Part shown: piece after piece, positions 54,345 to 63,711 of the stretch
Numbering within the stretch: the first letter of the stretch is position 1
Layout of the letters: every line of letters starts with the position of its first letter
Assembly (NCBI RefSeq): GCF_900115495.1
Contig: NZ_FOWR01000001.1
Location: 265,964-329,963 of the forward strand
Reading direction: 5' to 3'
Source: Enterovibrio norvegicus DSM 15893
GTDB lineage: Bacteria > Pseudomonadota > Gammaproteobacteria > Enterobacterales > Vibrionaceae
DNA length: 64,000 nucleotides
Position numbers and translations under genes: made by a program
Notes under the pieces: generated by a model
Seen by the model: only the letters and a program-made list of their open reading frames with translations
Database searches by the model: none
What the model was told of the DNA's origin: nothing

Positions 54345-56543
54345 TTACTTGGGTGAAAGAGGAAGCCACACCGACACGCTTACACCGTTCTGTGTCTGCA
54401 AGTTTTGGATAGAGAGCTCTCCACCATGGAACTCCGACACTAAACGCGCGATATAAAGGCCTAAACCTAAATGCGGCTTATCGGACTTTTGTTTTTCCTC
54501 CCGAACAGAGACCATGGAATTGAGCAATTGATTTCCCATATTTTTAGGCAGGGTTGGCCCAAAATTTGAAACTGTGATGCAGGCGCGGCTATCAACACGG
54601 TTGAGCTGAACCGTAATTGCTGTCTCTGGTGCGCGAAATTCAGCGGCATTGGCAACCAATTTATCGAGTAATTGAGCAATGTACTCAGGCACACCAAGCA
54701 TTACGTAACCGTTTGATTGTGTGGAAACATCAATCGTGAATACGTGTTCCGGATACGCATATTCATAGCCTTGAACGCACCCTTTGATCACTTCATCAAG
54801 CGGAAACGCCTGCGTATCTGCGTGGTTAAAGCTTTGTTCTAAACGTGTCGCTTCCGTCATGCTGGATAAAATGGTCGCCAATCGAGAAACACCTTCTTGA
54901 GCGCGATCAATATAGCGTTGCTGATCATCATCCGTGGTGACGAAGGAAAGGTTCTCCAAAGAAGAACGCACAACCGCCACTGGCGTTCGAAGTTCGTGAG
55001 ACAGGCTGGAGGACATTTTTTCTAGGTAGCTGTTGTACTCGGATTGTCGATTAACCATGTTAGACAGCGTGCGAGAGAGGTCGCCAATTTCGTCTTTACT
55101 TTGCGCAGGAGAAAGCTGGTGGCGAACACGTCCTTGCGGGTCGATGGCGCTCTCTGCATCATCCCTGAGTTTCCTCACACGGCGTGAAATGTGTGAACCG
55201 AATAACAGTAAGACCACAACCCCAATACAAATTACCGCCAGTAATACATTAAACAACTGCTCTAAGGCTTTGTTGCGCAGTGTCTTGATGCCCTTGGTGT
55301 TCTCTTCAACAACCACTGCGCCAACCACTTGATTGTTGATCTTGATGGGGTAAGCCGCTGATAAGATCATGGCCCCTTGGTCCGGCGTTAATCGCCAATT
55401 CGCGTAAGGTCGACCCAATAGTGCTTGTTGCACTTCGATGCCGCGAAACACCGCTGCATTCTGCATCGTATCAACGATAGATTCTGGAGGGCGCTCAAGC
55501 CATTGGTAGTAAAGCGGGTTGAGTATGTGGGTTTGCAGCCAGCCCATGATACCGTTCGGCGGCTCTTGATATTCAACGGTGGTTTCCCATACGCCATTGG
55601 CGGTTTGCAGGTCGCCACTTTTGGCCAATACGCGGGCATGACGATCGACAACCCAAACCCGTGAACCATCATCGTTGATGGTATTGAGCACGCTTTCCAG
55701 TGCAGGTGATGGCGTGAGTAACGTGCCTAGGGTTTCGGCGTTCTTGGGATTGGATGTTGCAATGATGGTTTCTATTTCTCGATTGAATGGGTCGTTAACG
55801 TTATAAAACGCTAACCCCAATTTTTCGCCCACGAGCCAGTTGGGAATTGCCAATTCAATGACATGACCTGTCGAGGTTTCCTGCCACCACGCGTTTATTG
55901 CATTTGAAGGAAAAACGCCGTCCTCTGAAAGAATAGAATCTTCAATTAAATCAACGTGTGCACGTCCGCTTTGTGTTGCAGTGACGGCGTAACGTTTAAG
56001 GTCGCCTTTTGGGGTGGTTAACGCCACTATTAGGTGGTCGTTTCTGTCAATGCGACTGGTCCCTTTGCGTTTTAATACTGGGGTCGCATCGGTTACATCA
56101 AGTAGGGCATACACATCGTCACCGTCACTCCCCATGACCAAATCAAACTTAATGTTGTCAGGCCTGTAGGTGTTCTTGCTGAAGATCACGTGCTTTGATG
56201 TGTAGGGTTTAAAATGCTCGCGGTAGCGCTCCCAATCAAGGGGGCTGCCATCTATATCGATATGCGAATTGAGGTCAAAGGCATACAGGTCTTTGCCATC
56301 GTCTAAACGTGGTTTCGTAAAGCGTTGGCGTTCAAATAAGCGAGGTTGCTGATTAAGCGCCATTGAGAATGCTCGCGCTGACCCCATCACGGTTTGTTCT
56401 TGGCCTTGGCGAAGCACATTCTCAAGTTCCCACACGTAGTTGTAACCAATAAATGGCAACAAAAGCAGTAAACCTGAGAGCAAAACGACTTTGGTGCGAA
56501 TGCCTGATGCCCAGCGAAGCACGCGCTCAATCAGCGATGTCAT
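54345..56543 (-). CDS. pdsS: Dedicated sortase system sensor histidine kinase PdsS
   Basis: The 732-residue protein matches the histidine kinase of the proteobacterial dedicated sortase system. TM1 is at about 18-38 (VVLLSGLLLLLPFIGYNYVW). A large periplasmic domain follows (residues 40-430, including AFDLNSHIDIDGSPLDWERYREHF). TM2 is at about 433-452 (LLAVICIGVVVLLLFG), then HAMP, the H-box SSSLSHELRTPVAVV with His516, and the ATP domain with an N-box near Asn632 and GLGLYIARLV. It should phosphorylate PdsR. Its start overlaps the pdsR stop by four bases. Confidence 0.87.
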   Translation of the reverse strand: MTSLIERVLRWASGIRTKVVLLSGLLLLLPFIGYNYVWELENVLRQGQEQTVMGSARAFSMALNQQPRLFERQRFTKPRLDDGKDLYAFDLNSHIDIDGSPLDWERYREHFKPYTSKHVIFSKNTYRPDNIKFDLVMGSDGDDVYALLDVTDATPVLKRKGTSRIDRNDHLIVALTTPKGDLKRYAVTATQSGRAHVDLIEDSILSEDGVFPSNAINAWWQETSTGHVIELAIPNWLVGEKLGLAFYNVNDPFNREIETIIATSNPKNAETLGTLLTPSPALESVLNTINDDGSRVWVVDRHARVLAKSGDLQTANGVWETTVEYQEPPNGIMGWLQTHILNPLYYQWLERPPESIVDTMQNAAVFRGIEVQQALLGRPYANWRLTPDQGAMILSAAYPIKINNQVVGAVVVEENTKGIKTLRNKALEQLFNVLLAVICIGVVVLLLFGSHISRRVRKLRDDAESAIDPQGRVRHQLSPAQSKDEIGDLSRTLSNMVNRQSEYNSYLEKMSSSLSHELRTPVAVVRSSLENLSFVTTDDDQQRYIDRAQEGVSRLATILSSMTEATRLEQSFNHADTQAFPLDEVIKGCVQGYEYAYPEHVFTIDVSTQSNGYVMLGVPEYIAQLLDKLVANAAEFRAPETAITVQLNRVDSRACITVSNFGPTLPKNMGNQLLNSMVSVREEKQKSDKPHLGLGLYIARLVSEFHGGELSIQNLQTQNGVSVSVWLPLSPK

Positions 56544-57235
56544 TTGTTGCTATCCCAGCGGTAGCCCATGCCATACACCGTATCGATGTGGTCAAAGTTA
56601 CTATCCAACGCGATAAATTTTTTACGAATACGTTTTACGTGTGAAGTGATGGTGCTGTCGTCGACAACCACATGTGCCTCTTGCATCAAATCTTGGCGGC
56701 TTCTTACGTGGCCAGGCCGCTTAGCCAAGGCATGCACCAGCCAAAATTCTGTGACGGTGAGATCAACGGTCTGATCATCCCATTTAACCTGCATGCGGTT
56801 GAGATCGAGTGTCAGTTTTTCTCGCTCAAGCAGAGATTCTGTGTCTGTCGCTGCTTGGCTCAGTAATTCACTGCGACGAAAGAGTGCAGCAATACGCGCC
56901 ATCAAGTGTGGCAGGCTAATGTCTTTTGTTAAGTAGTCATCCGCGCCCATGCGAAGGCCCACAACGGTATCAATATCACTGTCACGCGCGGTTAAGAAAA
57001 TAATGGGAATGGTGGCTGACATTGCACGTAGAGATTGGCAGAGGTGAAACCCACCATCGATTTCATCAGCAAGGCCAATATCAATGATCGCCAAATCGGG
57101 CAGGCGTTGCTTAAAGCCATCTTCCGCATCTTGTCGGTTGGCATAAGGTGATACCGCATAACCTTGCTTGCGGAGCACATCCGCATAGTTTTCTCGGATA
57201 GCGGGTTCATCTTCTACGATAGCAATACGTTTCAT
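56540..57235 (-). CDS. pdsR: Dedicated sortase system response regulator PdsR
   Basis: The ATG at 57235 (MKRIAIVEDEPAIRENYADV) gives 231 residues; a TTG six codons earlier is less likely. The receiver domain has the acidic pocket EDEP, the phosphoacceptor Asp in LAIIDIGLADEIDGG and a Lys in TKDISLP. The OmpR-type winged-helix domain covers the C-terminal half (LDLNRMQVKWDDQTVDLTVTEFWLVHALAKRPGHVRSRQDLM). It is paired with PdsS and probably controls pdsO and other sortase-system genes. It is the first gene of the two-gene operon. Confidence 0.88.
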   Translation of the reverse strand: MKRIAIVEDEPAIRENYADVLRKQGYAVSPYANRQDAEDGFKQRLPDLAIIDIGLADEIDGGFHLCQSLRAMSATIPIIFLTARDSDIDTVVGLRMGADDYLTKDISLPHLMARIAALFRRSELLSQAATDTESLLEREKLTLDLNRMQVKWDDQTVDLTVTEFWLVHALAKRPGHVRSRQDLMQEAHVVVDDSTITSHVKRIRKKFIALDSNFDHIDTVYGMGYRWDSNK

Positions 57236-57487
57236 TTTTTCTCTGGTAATCAATCAGTAGTTGGTTTGACTATACCCGAAATCATGCCATGAAAAAGGGG
57301 GGAAATGCGTCATAAGTGAAAAGCCATTTTTTTGCCACATTTGATCGGCACATTGCCCGATTTGTTCCCAAAGCTTGCCATTTTACCTTGGTTTAATGAA
57401 CTCATCGAAACACACATTAACGCAGTAACCGGTTCATACCGAACCCAAGCAAAAAACGTTAACACCTAAACGGATGAGGAATTCACC

Positions 57488-58213
57488 ATGAAAAAGATGA
57501 ACAAAACTTTGATCGCACTGGCGCTTACTATTCCGATGGCAACATCAACGGCATTCGCGTCTGGTCACACAACGTCGACTGACCGTGATGAAAACATCGG
57601 CGCGATTGGTTTCGGTGGCGGTGCGGCATTGGGCGCAGTGGTTGGTGGCCCTGTTGGCGCAGTGGCGGGGGCTCTCGTCGGTGGTTTGATTGGTCAGCTT
57701 GTGAGCTTCGAAGACTACAGCCAAGAGCAAGATGACGTGATTGCCAGCATGAGCCAGCGTAACCTCGAGCTAGAAGAAGTGAGCGAATTGTATGCGCAAA
57801 ACCAAGTTGAGATCGCCAACCTTAAAGCTGCGTTGAACGAGAAAAACATTGAGCTAGAACTGGCGATGGACATTCAGTTTCGCACTAACTCAGCGGAGAT
57901 TGAACCGCACTTCCAGTACCAACTTGATGAAATCGCCTTCTTGATGCGCCAACAACCTGACATGTTCTGGGATCTTGAAGGACATGCGGATGTTCGCGGG
58001 AATCAAGACTACAACTTGCAGCTTTCACAAAAGCGCGTCGAGTCAGTGTATCAGTACCTTGTCTCTCAAGGTGTTGCACCAGAGCAATTGATTCAAACGG
58101 CATACGGTGCGCAGTTAGCGATTGAAACGGAAGGCGACCGCGAAGGCTATTTCTTTGACCGCCGTGTTAGCTTAAAAGCCTCTCCACAATCAACCAAAAC
58201 AGCCAACAACTAA
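57488..58213 (+). CDS. pdsO: Sortase-associated OmpA-like protein PdsO
   Basis: The 241-residue protein has a signal peptide (cleaved after FAS, residue 25), a glycine-rich hydrophobic segment (GFGGGAALGAVVGGPVGAVAGALVGGLIGQLV, residues about 38-68), a coiled stretch and a C-terminal OmpA peptidoglycan-binding domain (FRTNSAEIEPHFQYQLDEIAF, then LEGHADVRGNQDYNLQLSQKRVESVYQYLVSQGV). This domain order fits PdsO. It is divergent from pdsR. In complete systems a sortase and its substrate follow; here a GNAT gene follows instead. Confidence 0.87.
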   Translation: MKKMNKTLIALALTIPMATSTAFASGHTTSTDRDENIGAIGFGGGAALGAVVGGPVGAVAGALVGGLIGQLVSFEDYSQEQDDVIASMSQRNLELEEVSELYAQNQVEIANLKAALNEKNIELELAMDIQFRTNSAEIEPHFQYQLDEIAFLMRQQPDMFWDLEGHADVRGNQDYNLQLSQKRVESVYQYLVSQGVAPEQLIQTAYGAQLAIETEGDREGYFFDRRVSLKASPQSTKTANN

Positions 58214-58228
58214 GCAGGGCAGTTTGAG

Positions 58229-58678
58229 ATGGATATTCGACAAGCAACCCGTCACGATGCAGAGCGCATTTGCGCGCTCTGCGAGACGCTGGGCTACCCA
58301 GCGTCGCTCTCTGAAACGGAAGAACGTTTAGCCCGTGTACTGGACAGTGAAAATGGCGACATCTTGGTGGCAGAATTGTGTGGTGTGGTAGTGGGTTTTA
58401 TCACGGTTCATATTGTCGATGTGGTGCATGATGCAATGCCGTGGGGGCGAATTTCAGCGCTGGTGGTCGATGAGAACTTCCGAGAGCTCTCAGTGGGTCG
58501 ACAGTTACTCGATTATGCGGAAACCTACTTCAACGCGCGACAATGTCTGCGCGTTGAAGTCACCAGCCACATTAGCCGAGAAGAGGCACATGGCTTTTAT
58601 CTTCACTTGGGTTATCGCATTACACCCATGCGTTTTATTAAGCTGTTGGCTCAACGGACGTTAGTGGCGATAAGCTAA
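58229..58678 (+). CDS. GNAT-family N-acetyltransferase
   Basis: The 149-residue protein has the GNAT fold: MDIRQATRHDAERICALCETLGYPAS at the start, ILVAELCGVVVGFITVHIV, and the acetyl-CoA loop region ISALVVDENFRELSVGRQLLDYAETYF. C-terminal HGFYLHLGYRITPMRFIK is also typical. It is 16 bases after pdsO and could be cotranscribed, but no link to the sortase system is known. The substrate is unknown. Its end overlaps the convergent ogt-like gene by about 40 bases. Confidence 0.88.
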   Translation: MDIRQATRHDAERICALCETLGYPASLSETEERLARVLDSENGDILVAELCGVVVGFITVHIVDVVHDAMPWGRISALVVDENFRELSVGRQLLDYAETYFNARQCLRVEVTSHISREEAHGFYLHLGYRITPMRFIKLLAQRTLVAIS

Positions 58679-59165
58679 AGGTATCGGCGGCCATTTTTTG
58701 CTCATGTTTTAGCAACCATTGCTTTGCATCTAGGCCGCTCGCATACCCTGTTAATGTGCCATTTTTACCAATCACACGATGACACGGCACGATAATGGAC
58801 ACGGGATTTTGTCCATTAGCAGCGCCAACAGCGCGAGAAGCGGTAGGGCGCTCAATACGTTGTGCCAGTTCGCCGTAACTCAATGTTTCACCGGCAGGGA
58901 TGGTTTGTAGCGCTTTCCACACAGTGCATTGGAAATCCGTACCTAACAAATCAAGCGGCACATCAAATTCAATCGCCTCGCCTGCAAAGTAGCGATCGAG
59001 CTGGGCAATGACAGTTTCAAAGGGCTCGTGAGCAATAACGTCATCCTCTGATGTTGGAATGTCATATTTATAGTTTGGTAACGTGAGCGACGTTAGACCT
59101 TTCTCGGATGCAGTCAGAATAATCACGCCAAGTGGAGAGTCGTATTCGTAGCGATAATTTGTCAT
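58638..59165 (-). CDS. ogt: Methylated-DNA-protein-cysteine methyltransferase (Ogt-type)
   Basis: The start at 59165 (MTNYRYEYDSPLGVIILTAS) has AAGGAA upstream and gives 175 residues. The active-site PCHR motif is in VSIIVPCHRVIGKNGTLTGYASGLDAKQWLLKHE, preceded by GETLSYGELAQRIERPTASRAVGAANGQNP, the DNA-binding helix with the Arg finger. It removes O6-methylguanine damage in a suicide reaction. It is next to an Ada-AraC-AlkA gene, so both form an alkylation-repair pair. Confidence 0.94.
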   Translation of the reverse strand: MTNYRYEYDSPLGVIILTASEKGLTSLTLPNYKYDIPTSEDDVIAHEPFETVIAQLDRYFAGEAIEFDVPLDLLGTDFQCTVWKALQTIPAGETLSYGELAQRIERPTASRAVGAANGQNPVSIIVPCHRVIGKNGTLTGYASGLDAKQWLLKHEQKMAADTFSLSPLTSVEPTA

Positions 59166-59239
59166 GGTCAATTCCTTCTTCTCTTCCGTTGGTCAGAGCG
59201 AACCCTGGCAGAAATAGGTATATGGGCAGAGTGCGTGTT

Positions 59240-60661
59240 TCAGTTGTCTTTGTTTGCAAGTGTCAGCGCGAGATAGCTTCGCCAAGGAATAGCGTTATCC
59301 ATTCGGCTTTTCGCGTTGCCATTCAGTGTTTCATCGCCGTCATCAAGAGACAGTGCAAGGTCGGGCAGCCCAAAGCCACGCAGCAAGGTGTAGCCTTTTT
59401 GTTGACTTGAAAGTGGTGAATCACAAAAATCACGTTGAGCATCAAGATCGGGGTGTTCGATACAAAATTTCGCCCATGCGATAAGTTTTTCTCCTAACGT
59501 TTCGTTGATGTCATTGATCGCTGCACTATTTGCGTGTTCGCCATGCGGCGAAAGTGCTGAAAATAGCGCATCAGGCGTTGGAAAATACGTTGTTGTTTGA
59601 ACGTTTTCCTCACCGCCCAAGTACGTTTGAGAGCACTGTACGACACGTGTAAGTGTTGAGAGGCTGTCATCGACATGATCTCGATGAGTGTCTATCGACT
59701 CACCGCAAAGACTTCTCACGCCCGCCTCAAACACATTCCATACACCAGGGATTCTTACGCCGAGTGGCACGTCTTCGTGTGCTGAGAGGACATCAGCGAG
59801 CACCGAATCTATGACGGTCTGATTCGCATCGACATCAAAAATGCGTTTGATTCTATTGATGATTAAGTACAAATACTTTGGATTATCGAGCGTCAATTCA
59901 ATCGAAATTGCATGCTTATCCGGGTTCAAGGTGGCTGTAAATTCACCTTTTGTATCCAAATAGATAAAGGATCTACCGTAGCTATTATCATTTAGCCACT
60001 CCATGCCTGTTATCTGTCTTGTGTTCACAAAATCATGGAACGCCTGCCAATTGAAAGGAGGGCGGAAAGAGAGCATCAAACAGATGGCATCAGAGTGGTG
60101 TGTTTTCTTGCGCCTGACTTGTGTTGGCGATAATTGCATTTGTAGTTGGAAGCAATCGTTAAAGCGGCGAACACTGTTAAAGCCAGCAGCAAATGCAATG
60201 TCAGTGACAGAAAGATGGGTTTCGTGAAGCAGCTTTTTCGAAAACAAAATTTGTTGGTACAGCGCGTATTGCTTTGGCGAACACCCCAGTGTTTCCGTGA
60301 ACAGTTTTCTTAGGTAGCGATCTGTCACGCCGAGTTTTTCTGCGAGTGCTGGAATGGCGTTTTCTTGTAAAAAGCCTGCTTGAATCAACCCTAGGGCGCG
60401 TTTTAGCGTTGTTTCTTTTCCGATCCACGCGGGTGAACCCGGAGCACTGTCTGGACGACAACGTAAGCAAGGTCGAAACCCTTGGGCTGATGCTTCAATC
60501 GCGGAATCAAAATACCGGATGTTTTCTTCTTTTGGTGTGGGTGCAGGGCAAATAGGACGGCAGTATATACCTGTCGAAAGCACACCGATATAAAACACGC
60601 CATCAAATCGAGGATCACGGGAAAGCCGCGCTTGTTGTCTGAGTGTGTTGACGTTGTCCAT
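59240..60661 (-). CDS. Ada zinc domain, AraC HTH and AlkA-like fusion protein
   Basis: The start at 60661 (MDNVNTLRQQARLSRDPRFD) gives 473 residues. Residues 1-75 are the Ada metal domain with Cys34, Cys38, Cys65 and Cys68, spaced as in E. coli Ada (38, 42, 69, 72), where the first cysteine takes methyl groups from phosphotriesters. Residues 80-185 are the AraC-type HTH. Residues from about 190 resemble AlkA 3-methyladenine glycosylase. In that region the helix-hairpin-helix motif GIGPWTA is not recognisable; around residues 415-425 the sequence reads SPLSSQQKGYTLLRGFG. It probably regulates alkylation repair and may lack glycosylase activity. Confidence 0.85.
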   Translation of the reverse strand: MDNVNTLRQQARLSRDPRFDGVFYIGVLSTGIYCRPICPAPTPKEENIRYFDSAIEASAQGFRPCLRCRPDSAPGSPAWIGKETTLKRALGLIQAGFLQENAIPALAEKLGVTDRYLRKLFTETLGCSPKQYALYQQILFSKKLLHETHLSVTDIAFAAGFNSVRRFNDCFQLQMQLSPTQVRRKKTHHSDAICLMLSFRPPFNWQAFHDFVNTRQITGMEWLNDNSYGRSFIYLDTKGEFTATLNPDKHAISIELTLDNPKYLYLIINRIKRIFDVDANQTVIDSVLADVLSAHEDVPLGVRIPGVWNVFEAGVRSLCGESIDTHRDHVDDSLSTLTRVVQCSQTYLGGEENVQTTTYFPTPDALFSALSPHGEHANSAAINDINETLGEKLIAWAKFCIEHPDLDAQRDFCDSPLSSQQKGYTLLRGFGLPDLALSLDDGDETLNGNAKSRMDNAIPWRSYLALTLANKDN

Positions 60662-60804
60662 TTGCCTACATCCGTCACTGAAGATGCAGTAACAATAACA
60701 TTGGATAACGGTAAAAGTAGCCATAAACGGAACTCAACGGTAAGACGGTGAATCAATTTATGCGGTGGAAGGATTGAGAAAGAAAACTGGAGAGGGCTTA
60801 CAGC

Positions 60805-60833
60805 AAACAGGCTGCACGAGACAGCCTGTTTTT
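60805..60833 (-). terminator. Terminator after the DUF3010 gene
   Basis: AAACAGGCTG and CAGCCTGTTTTT pair around CACGAGA. It lies just downstream of the minus-strand DUF3010 stop. Confidence 0.6.
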
Positions 60834-60847
60834 CACGGTGTTGCGAC

Positions 60848-61270
60848 TTACTTGTTCAAGTATGCGCAACCGGTCATGAATGCTTGTTCTTGGAACTGCT
60901 TCAAACCGATTTCTTTTAGCGACACCAATACAGGGGTACGCTTGAGAGACTCTTTCATTTCGCTAGACGTGAAAACGACACAATCCATGTTATCGATTAG
61001 CTGCATAGCGGCTTCCAGTTTGAAGCCAATGGCGCTACCTGCGAACTTCCCCTTCATTGGGCGATCACGAATAACAATTTTGTCGACTTTGTAGTCTTCC
61101 ATCAATTTTGCAAAAGACTGTTGGAAGTGACGCATTTGCTCAGTGTCAGATGCGTTAGTAATAGTGAATTTACGCGCGCGGCAATCCGGCACTTCAAACA
61201 GACCTTGGTCCAATTCAATGAGGCAGATGTTCGCTTCGTTGCTTTTTAAATCGACGGCACAAATTCGCAT
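60848..61270 (-). CDS. DUF3010 family protein
   Basis: The start at 61270 (MRICAVDLKSNEANICLIEL) gives 140 residues and matches DUF3010. It has an RNase H-like look: an acidic first strand (VDLKSNEANICL), KIVIRDRPMKGKFAGSAIGFKLEAAMQLI and a final LKQFQEQAFMTGCAYLNK. It is conserved in Vibrio and related bacteria, function unknown. It is a single gene ending at a hairpin. The upstream part of the open frame is not coding-like. Confidence 0.8.
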   Translation of the reverse strand: MRICAVDLKSNEANICLIELDQGLFEVPDCRARKFTITNASDTEQMRHFQQSFAKLMEDYKVDKIVIRDRPMKGKFAGSAIGFKLEAAMQLIDNMDCVVFTSSEMKESLKRTPVLVSLKEIGLKQFQEQAFMTGCAYLNK

Positions 61271-61398
61271 TTTTCTTATTCCACGAGTAAATGAGCGCAT
61301 CATTATAGGCAAATAGTGTGCTGCGGTCATGGAGAAAGATGGTAGGGCGGGTTCGTTTGATGCTGAAAACAACAAAAAGCGCGGTAATCAGAGTCTTT

Positions 61399-62553
61399 TT
61401 AGCGGAATTCTTTAAAAGATGTTTTGAGTTTCGCTTCCGTGAGGCCACGCACAATCTTCAGGTCGGGGCGTTTTTTCAAATCGATGTATTCGACTTCGCG
61501 AAATGATTCTGTACGGCCTGAGTAAAAAAGCTTCACGGTTGGGGTCATTAAATCGTCAGGGTTCTCATTGCAGACCAAGCCAATCCGCCCATTACTGAGT
61601 TCAACAACAGAACCGATAGGGTAGAAACCGATGCAGCGAATGAACTTCTTCAGCAGGTCGGAATCGAGATGAAAGGGCGTTAATCCAATCATGATCTTGA
61701 ACGCTTCAGAGGGCGAAAGGGCGGGTTTATAGACACGCTCAGCCGTTAGTGCATCGTAGATATCAACAATGCCTGACATGCGACCAATCAAGGTGAGCTG
61801 TTCGCCCTTTAAGCCGTTTGGATACCCGTTTCCATCGATCTTTTCGTGATGCATCAAGCTTACGTCTTTGCTGGTGGACGATAATTCGGCCATGTTGTCG
61901 AGCACAGGTTGAGAGAGCGTTTGGTGCTCTTTCATGTGCACAAATTCATCGTCGGTGAGTTTACCCGGTTTGTTGAGCACTTCATCTCGGATAAGAATCT
62001 TGCCAATGTCATGCACCAAACCACCAATCGCTAATTCTTCTAGGGTTTGCCTGTCGAGTTCCAGATAACGCCCGAAATTAACCAAATGAAAGGCAACATT
62101 CATCGAGTGCTCAAGTAGGTAGGCACTTTTTTCGCGGATACCGCTAATCCACAAAACCGCTTCACGACGCTCAAAGATGTTATCTACGATATCAGCACTG
62201 ACTTCTTTTACGGGTTCGATATCGACAGGTTTGTTGGCGTAGACATCGTTCAATAGCTTGCTCAGTTGTTCCTTAGACTTGTCTACGAGGTCTTTGGCTA
62301 CACGGAATTCACTGTTTCCTTTGACGGAGGAATGCTTTCCGATTGGCGTTGCATGGTATTGAATGTCTTCCGTTGTGGTGACTTGATCTGCGTCGATGTA
62401 AACATATTCAACGCCTTTGCCTCTGAGGTTTTCGATGGTTTCTTGCTTGCGGATGAAGCCAGGCTTTTTCATTCGGGTGCGGGTACGCTGAGATTCGATT
62501 TGTTCGACATACATGCCAATCTCAACGCTATCAATGGCGACTTTTTGCAACAT
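61399..62553 (-). CDS. HD-GYP domain c-di-GMP phosphodiesterase
   Basis: The start at 62553 (MLQKVAIDSVEIGMYVEQI) gives 384 residues. Residues 1-120 are the DUF3391 N-terminal domain, followed by the HD-GYP domain at about 145-310: HSMNVAFHLVNFGRY, GGLVHDIGKILIRDEVLNKPGKLTDDEF, HHEKIDGNGYPNGLKGEQL and the following segment GRMSGIVDIYDALTAERVYK. All metal-binding residues are intact, so it should hydrolyse c-di-GMP. It opposes the diguanylate cyclase at 50 kb. An upstream frame extension to 62649 is not used. Confidence 0.93.
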   Translation of the reverse strand: MLQKVAIDSVEIGMYVEQIESQRTRTRMKKPGFIRKQETIENLRGKGVEYVYIDADQVTTTEDIQYHATPIGKHSSVKGNSEFRVAKDLVDKSKEQLSKLLNDVYANKPVDIEPVKEVSADIVDNIFERREAVLWISGIREKSAYLLEHSMNVAFHLVNFGRYLELDRQTLEELAIGGLVHDIGKILIRDEVLNKPGKLTDDEFVHMKEHQTLSQPVLDNMAELSSTSKDVSLMHHEKIDGNGYPNGLKGEQLTLIGRMSGIVDIYDALTAERVYKPALSPSEAFKIMIGLTPFHLDSDLLKKFIRCIGFYPIGSVVELSNGRIGLVCNENPDDLMTPTVKLFYSGRTESFREVEYIDLKKRPDLKIVRGLTEAKLKTSFKEFR

Positions 62554-63062
62554 TGATGTTCGCTCCGTGTCGAAAAATATAAGGATGAAGAATGAGGAAA
62601 CAACTCTGTCGAGCTGCGGGATCGGCGCGCTTTTTGAGTAATTAAACAATAGCTAATGTTTATAACTATATACAATGTACGAAACCCCGGGGTATTTTGA
62701 AGACGAATCTAGAACAAAAAACCAGAATAACAGTACGCAATGCGGAGTTTTAAACAATACAACGTCGGATCCTGATGTCACTCAATGTGTGTTATCGCCG
62801 TTAAACCCGATGAAAACGGCGCCTTTTGACATGTGTCTAGTACATTTCACCGCGACACATAATAAAAGTGCGCTGCATCTTAAATGTTATCCGTGAAATG
62901 TAAACAGGATGGTGTGTGGAATGCGACGCATAGAAAGCGCTTGAACCCTCATGGTGGATCTATAGACTGCGTGAACGTCTAAGTGCCCATATTGCTTAGA
63001 TGGATTTTTACGCAGCGAATGCGTTGCTTTGACCATGATTGAAATACGCAGGCTTAATTCGA
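62554..63062. other. Gene-free region before the Nudix gene
   Basis: About 500 bases with no convincing gene. A plus-strand frame at 62675-62896 lacks a ribosome-binding site and coding-like residues. No terminator-like or operator-like structure stands out. Confidence 0.5.
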
Positions 63063-63599
63063 ATGCGAGTAATTAAAAGCAGCATCCATCCAGATGCGCT
63101 TCCTTTGGAAGACAAAATCACTTTTCATCGACGTGCAGCACGCGCCATTGTTGTGCGTGGAGAGAGTATTCTTTTGCTGTATACCGATCGCTATCAAGAT
63201 TACTCGTTGCCGGGTGGCGGCATTGATCCTGATGAGAATGAAGTAGAAGGCTTGATCCGGGAACTTCAGGAAGAGACGGGGGCGCAAAACATTCGAAACA
63301 TCGTCCCGTTTGGTGCTTACGAAGAATACCGTCCTTGGTACAAGCCAGATTTTGATGTGATGCACATGATGTCTTACTGTTTCTGGTGTGATATTGACGA
63401 AGAATTGGGTGAAATGTCGCTTGAGGACTATGAAATCAAAAACGGCATGCAGCCTGTTTGGATGAATATCCACGAAGCCATTCGTCACAACAAGCACAAC
63501 ATGGCGACAAACGAGAAACAAGGTTTGTCGATCCAACGTGAAACGTACTTGCTTGAACTGATTGCTTCTGAATTGATGGAAAAGCAGAAAGTAAGCTAA
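63063..63599 (+). CDS. Nudix hydrolase
   Basis: The ATG at 63063 (MRVIKSSIHPDALPLEDKIT) gives 178 residues; a TTG at 63039 is less likely. The Nudix box GGIDPDENEVEGLIRELQEETGA fits G-x5-E-x7-REU-x-EE-x-GU completely, so it should be active. It hydrolyses a nucleoside diphosphate linked to another group; the substrate is unknown. No ribosome-binding site stands out. A tandem repeat and an IS element follow. Confidence 0.9.
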   Translation: MRVIKSSIHPDALPLEDKITFHRRAARAIVVRGESILLLYTDRYQDYSLPGGGIDPDENEVEGLIRELQEETGAQNIRNIVPFGAYEEYRPWYKPDFDVMHMMSYCFWCDIDEELGEMSLEDYEIKNGMQPVWMNIHEAIRHNKHNMATNEKQGLSIQRETYLLELIASELMEKQKVS

Positions 63600-63609
63600 C
63601 TGATAGGGC

Positions 63610-63647
63610 GTTGTTTCTATCCCGATAAGTTGTTTCTACCCCGATAA
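63610..63647 (+). repeat. Tandem 19-bp direct repeat, two copies
   Basis: GTTGTTTCTATCCCGATAA is followed at once by a second copy with one change (ATC to ACC). It lies between the Nudix gene and the IS element. Confidence 0.85.
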
Positions 63648-63711
63648 AAAGGCGAGAGTTCTCTTAATGCCGATCGTTTTAAGTCATTGAACGATCCTAC
63701 GCAGGCTTCAT

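Noticed and set aside
62675..62896. Plus-strand ORF of 73 residues
   Set aside because: No ribosome-binding site, unusual composition, no family resemblance.
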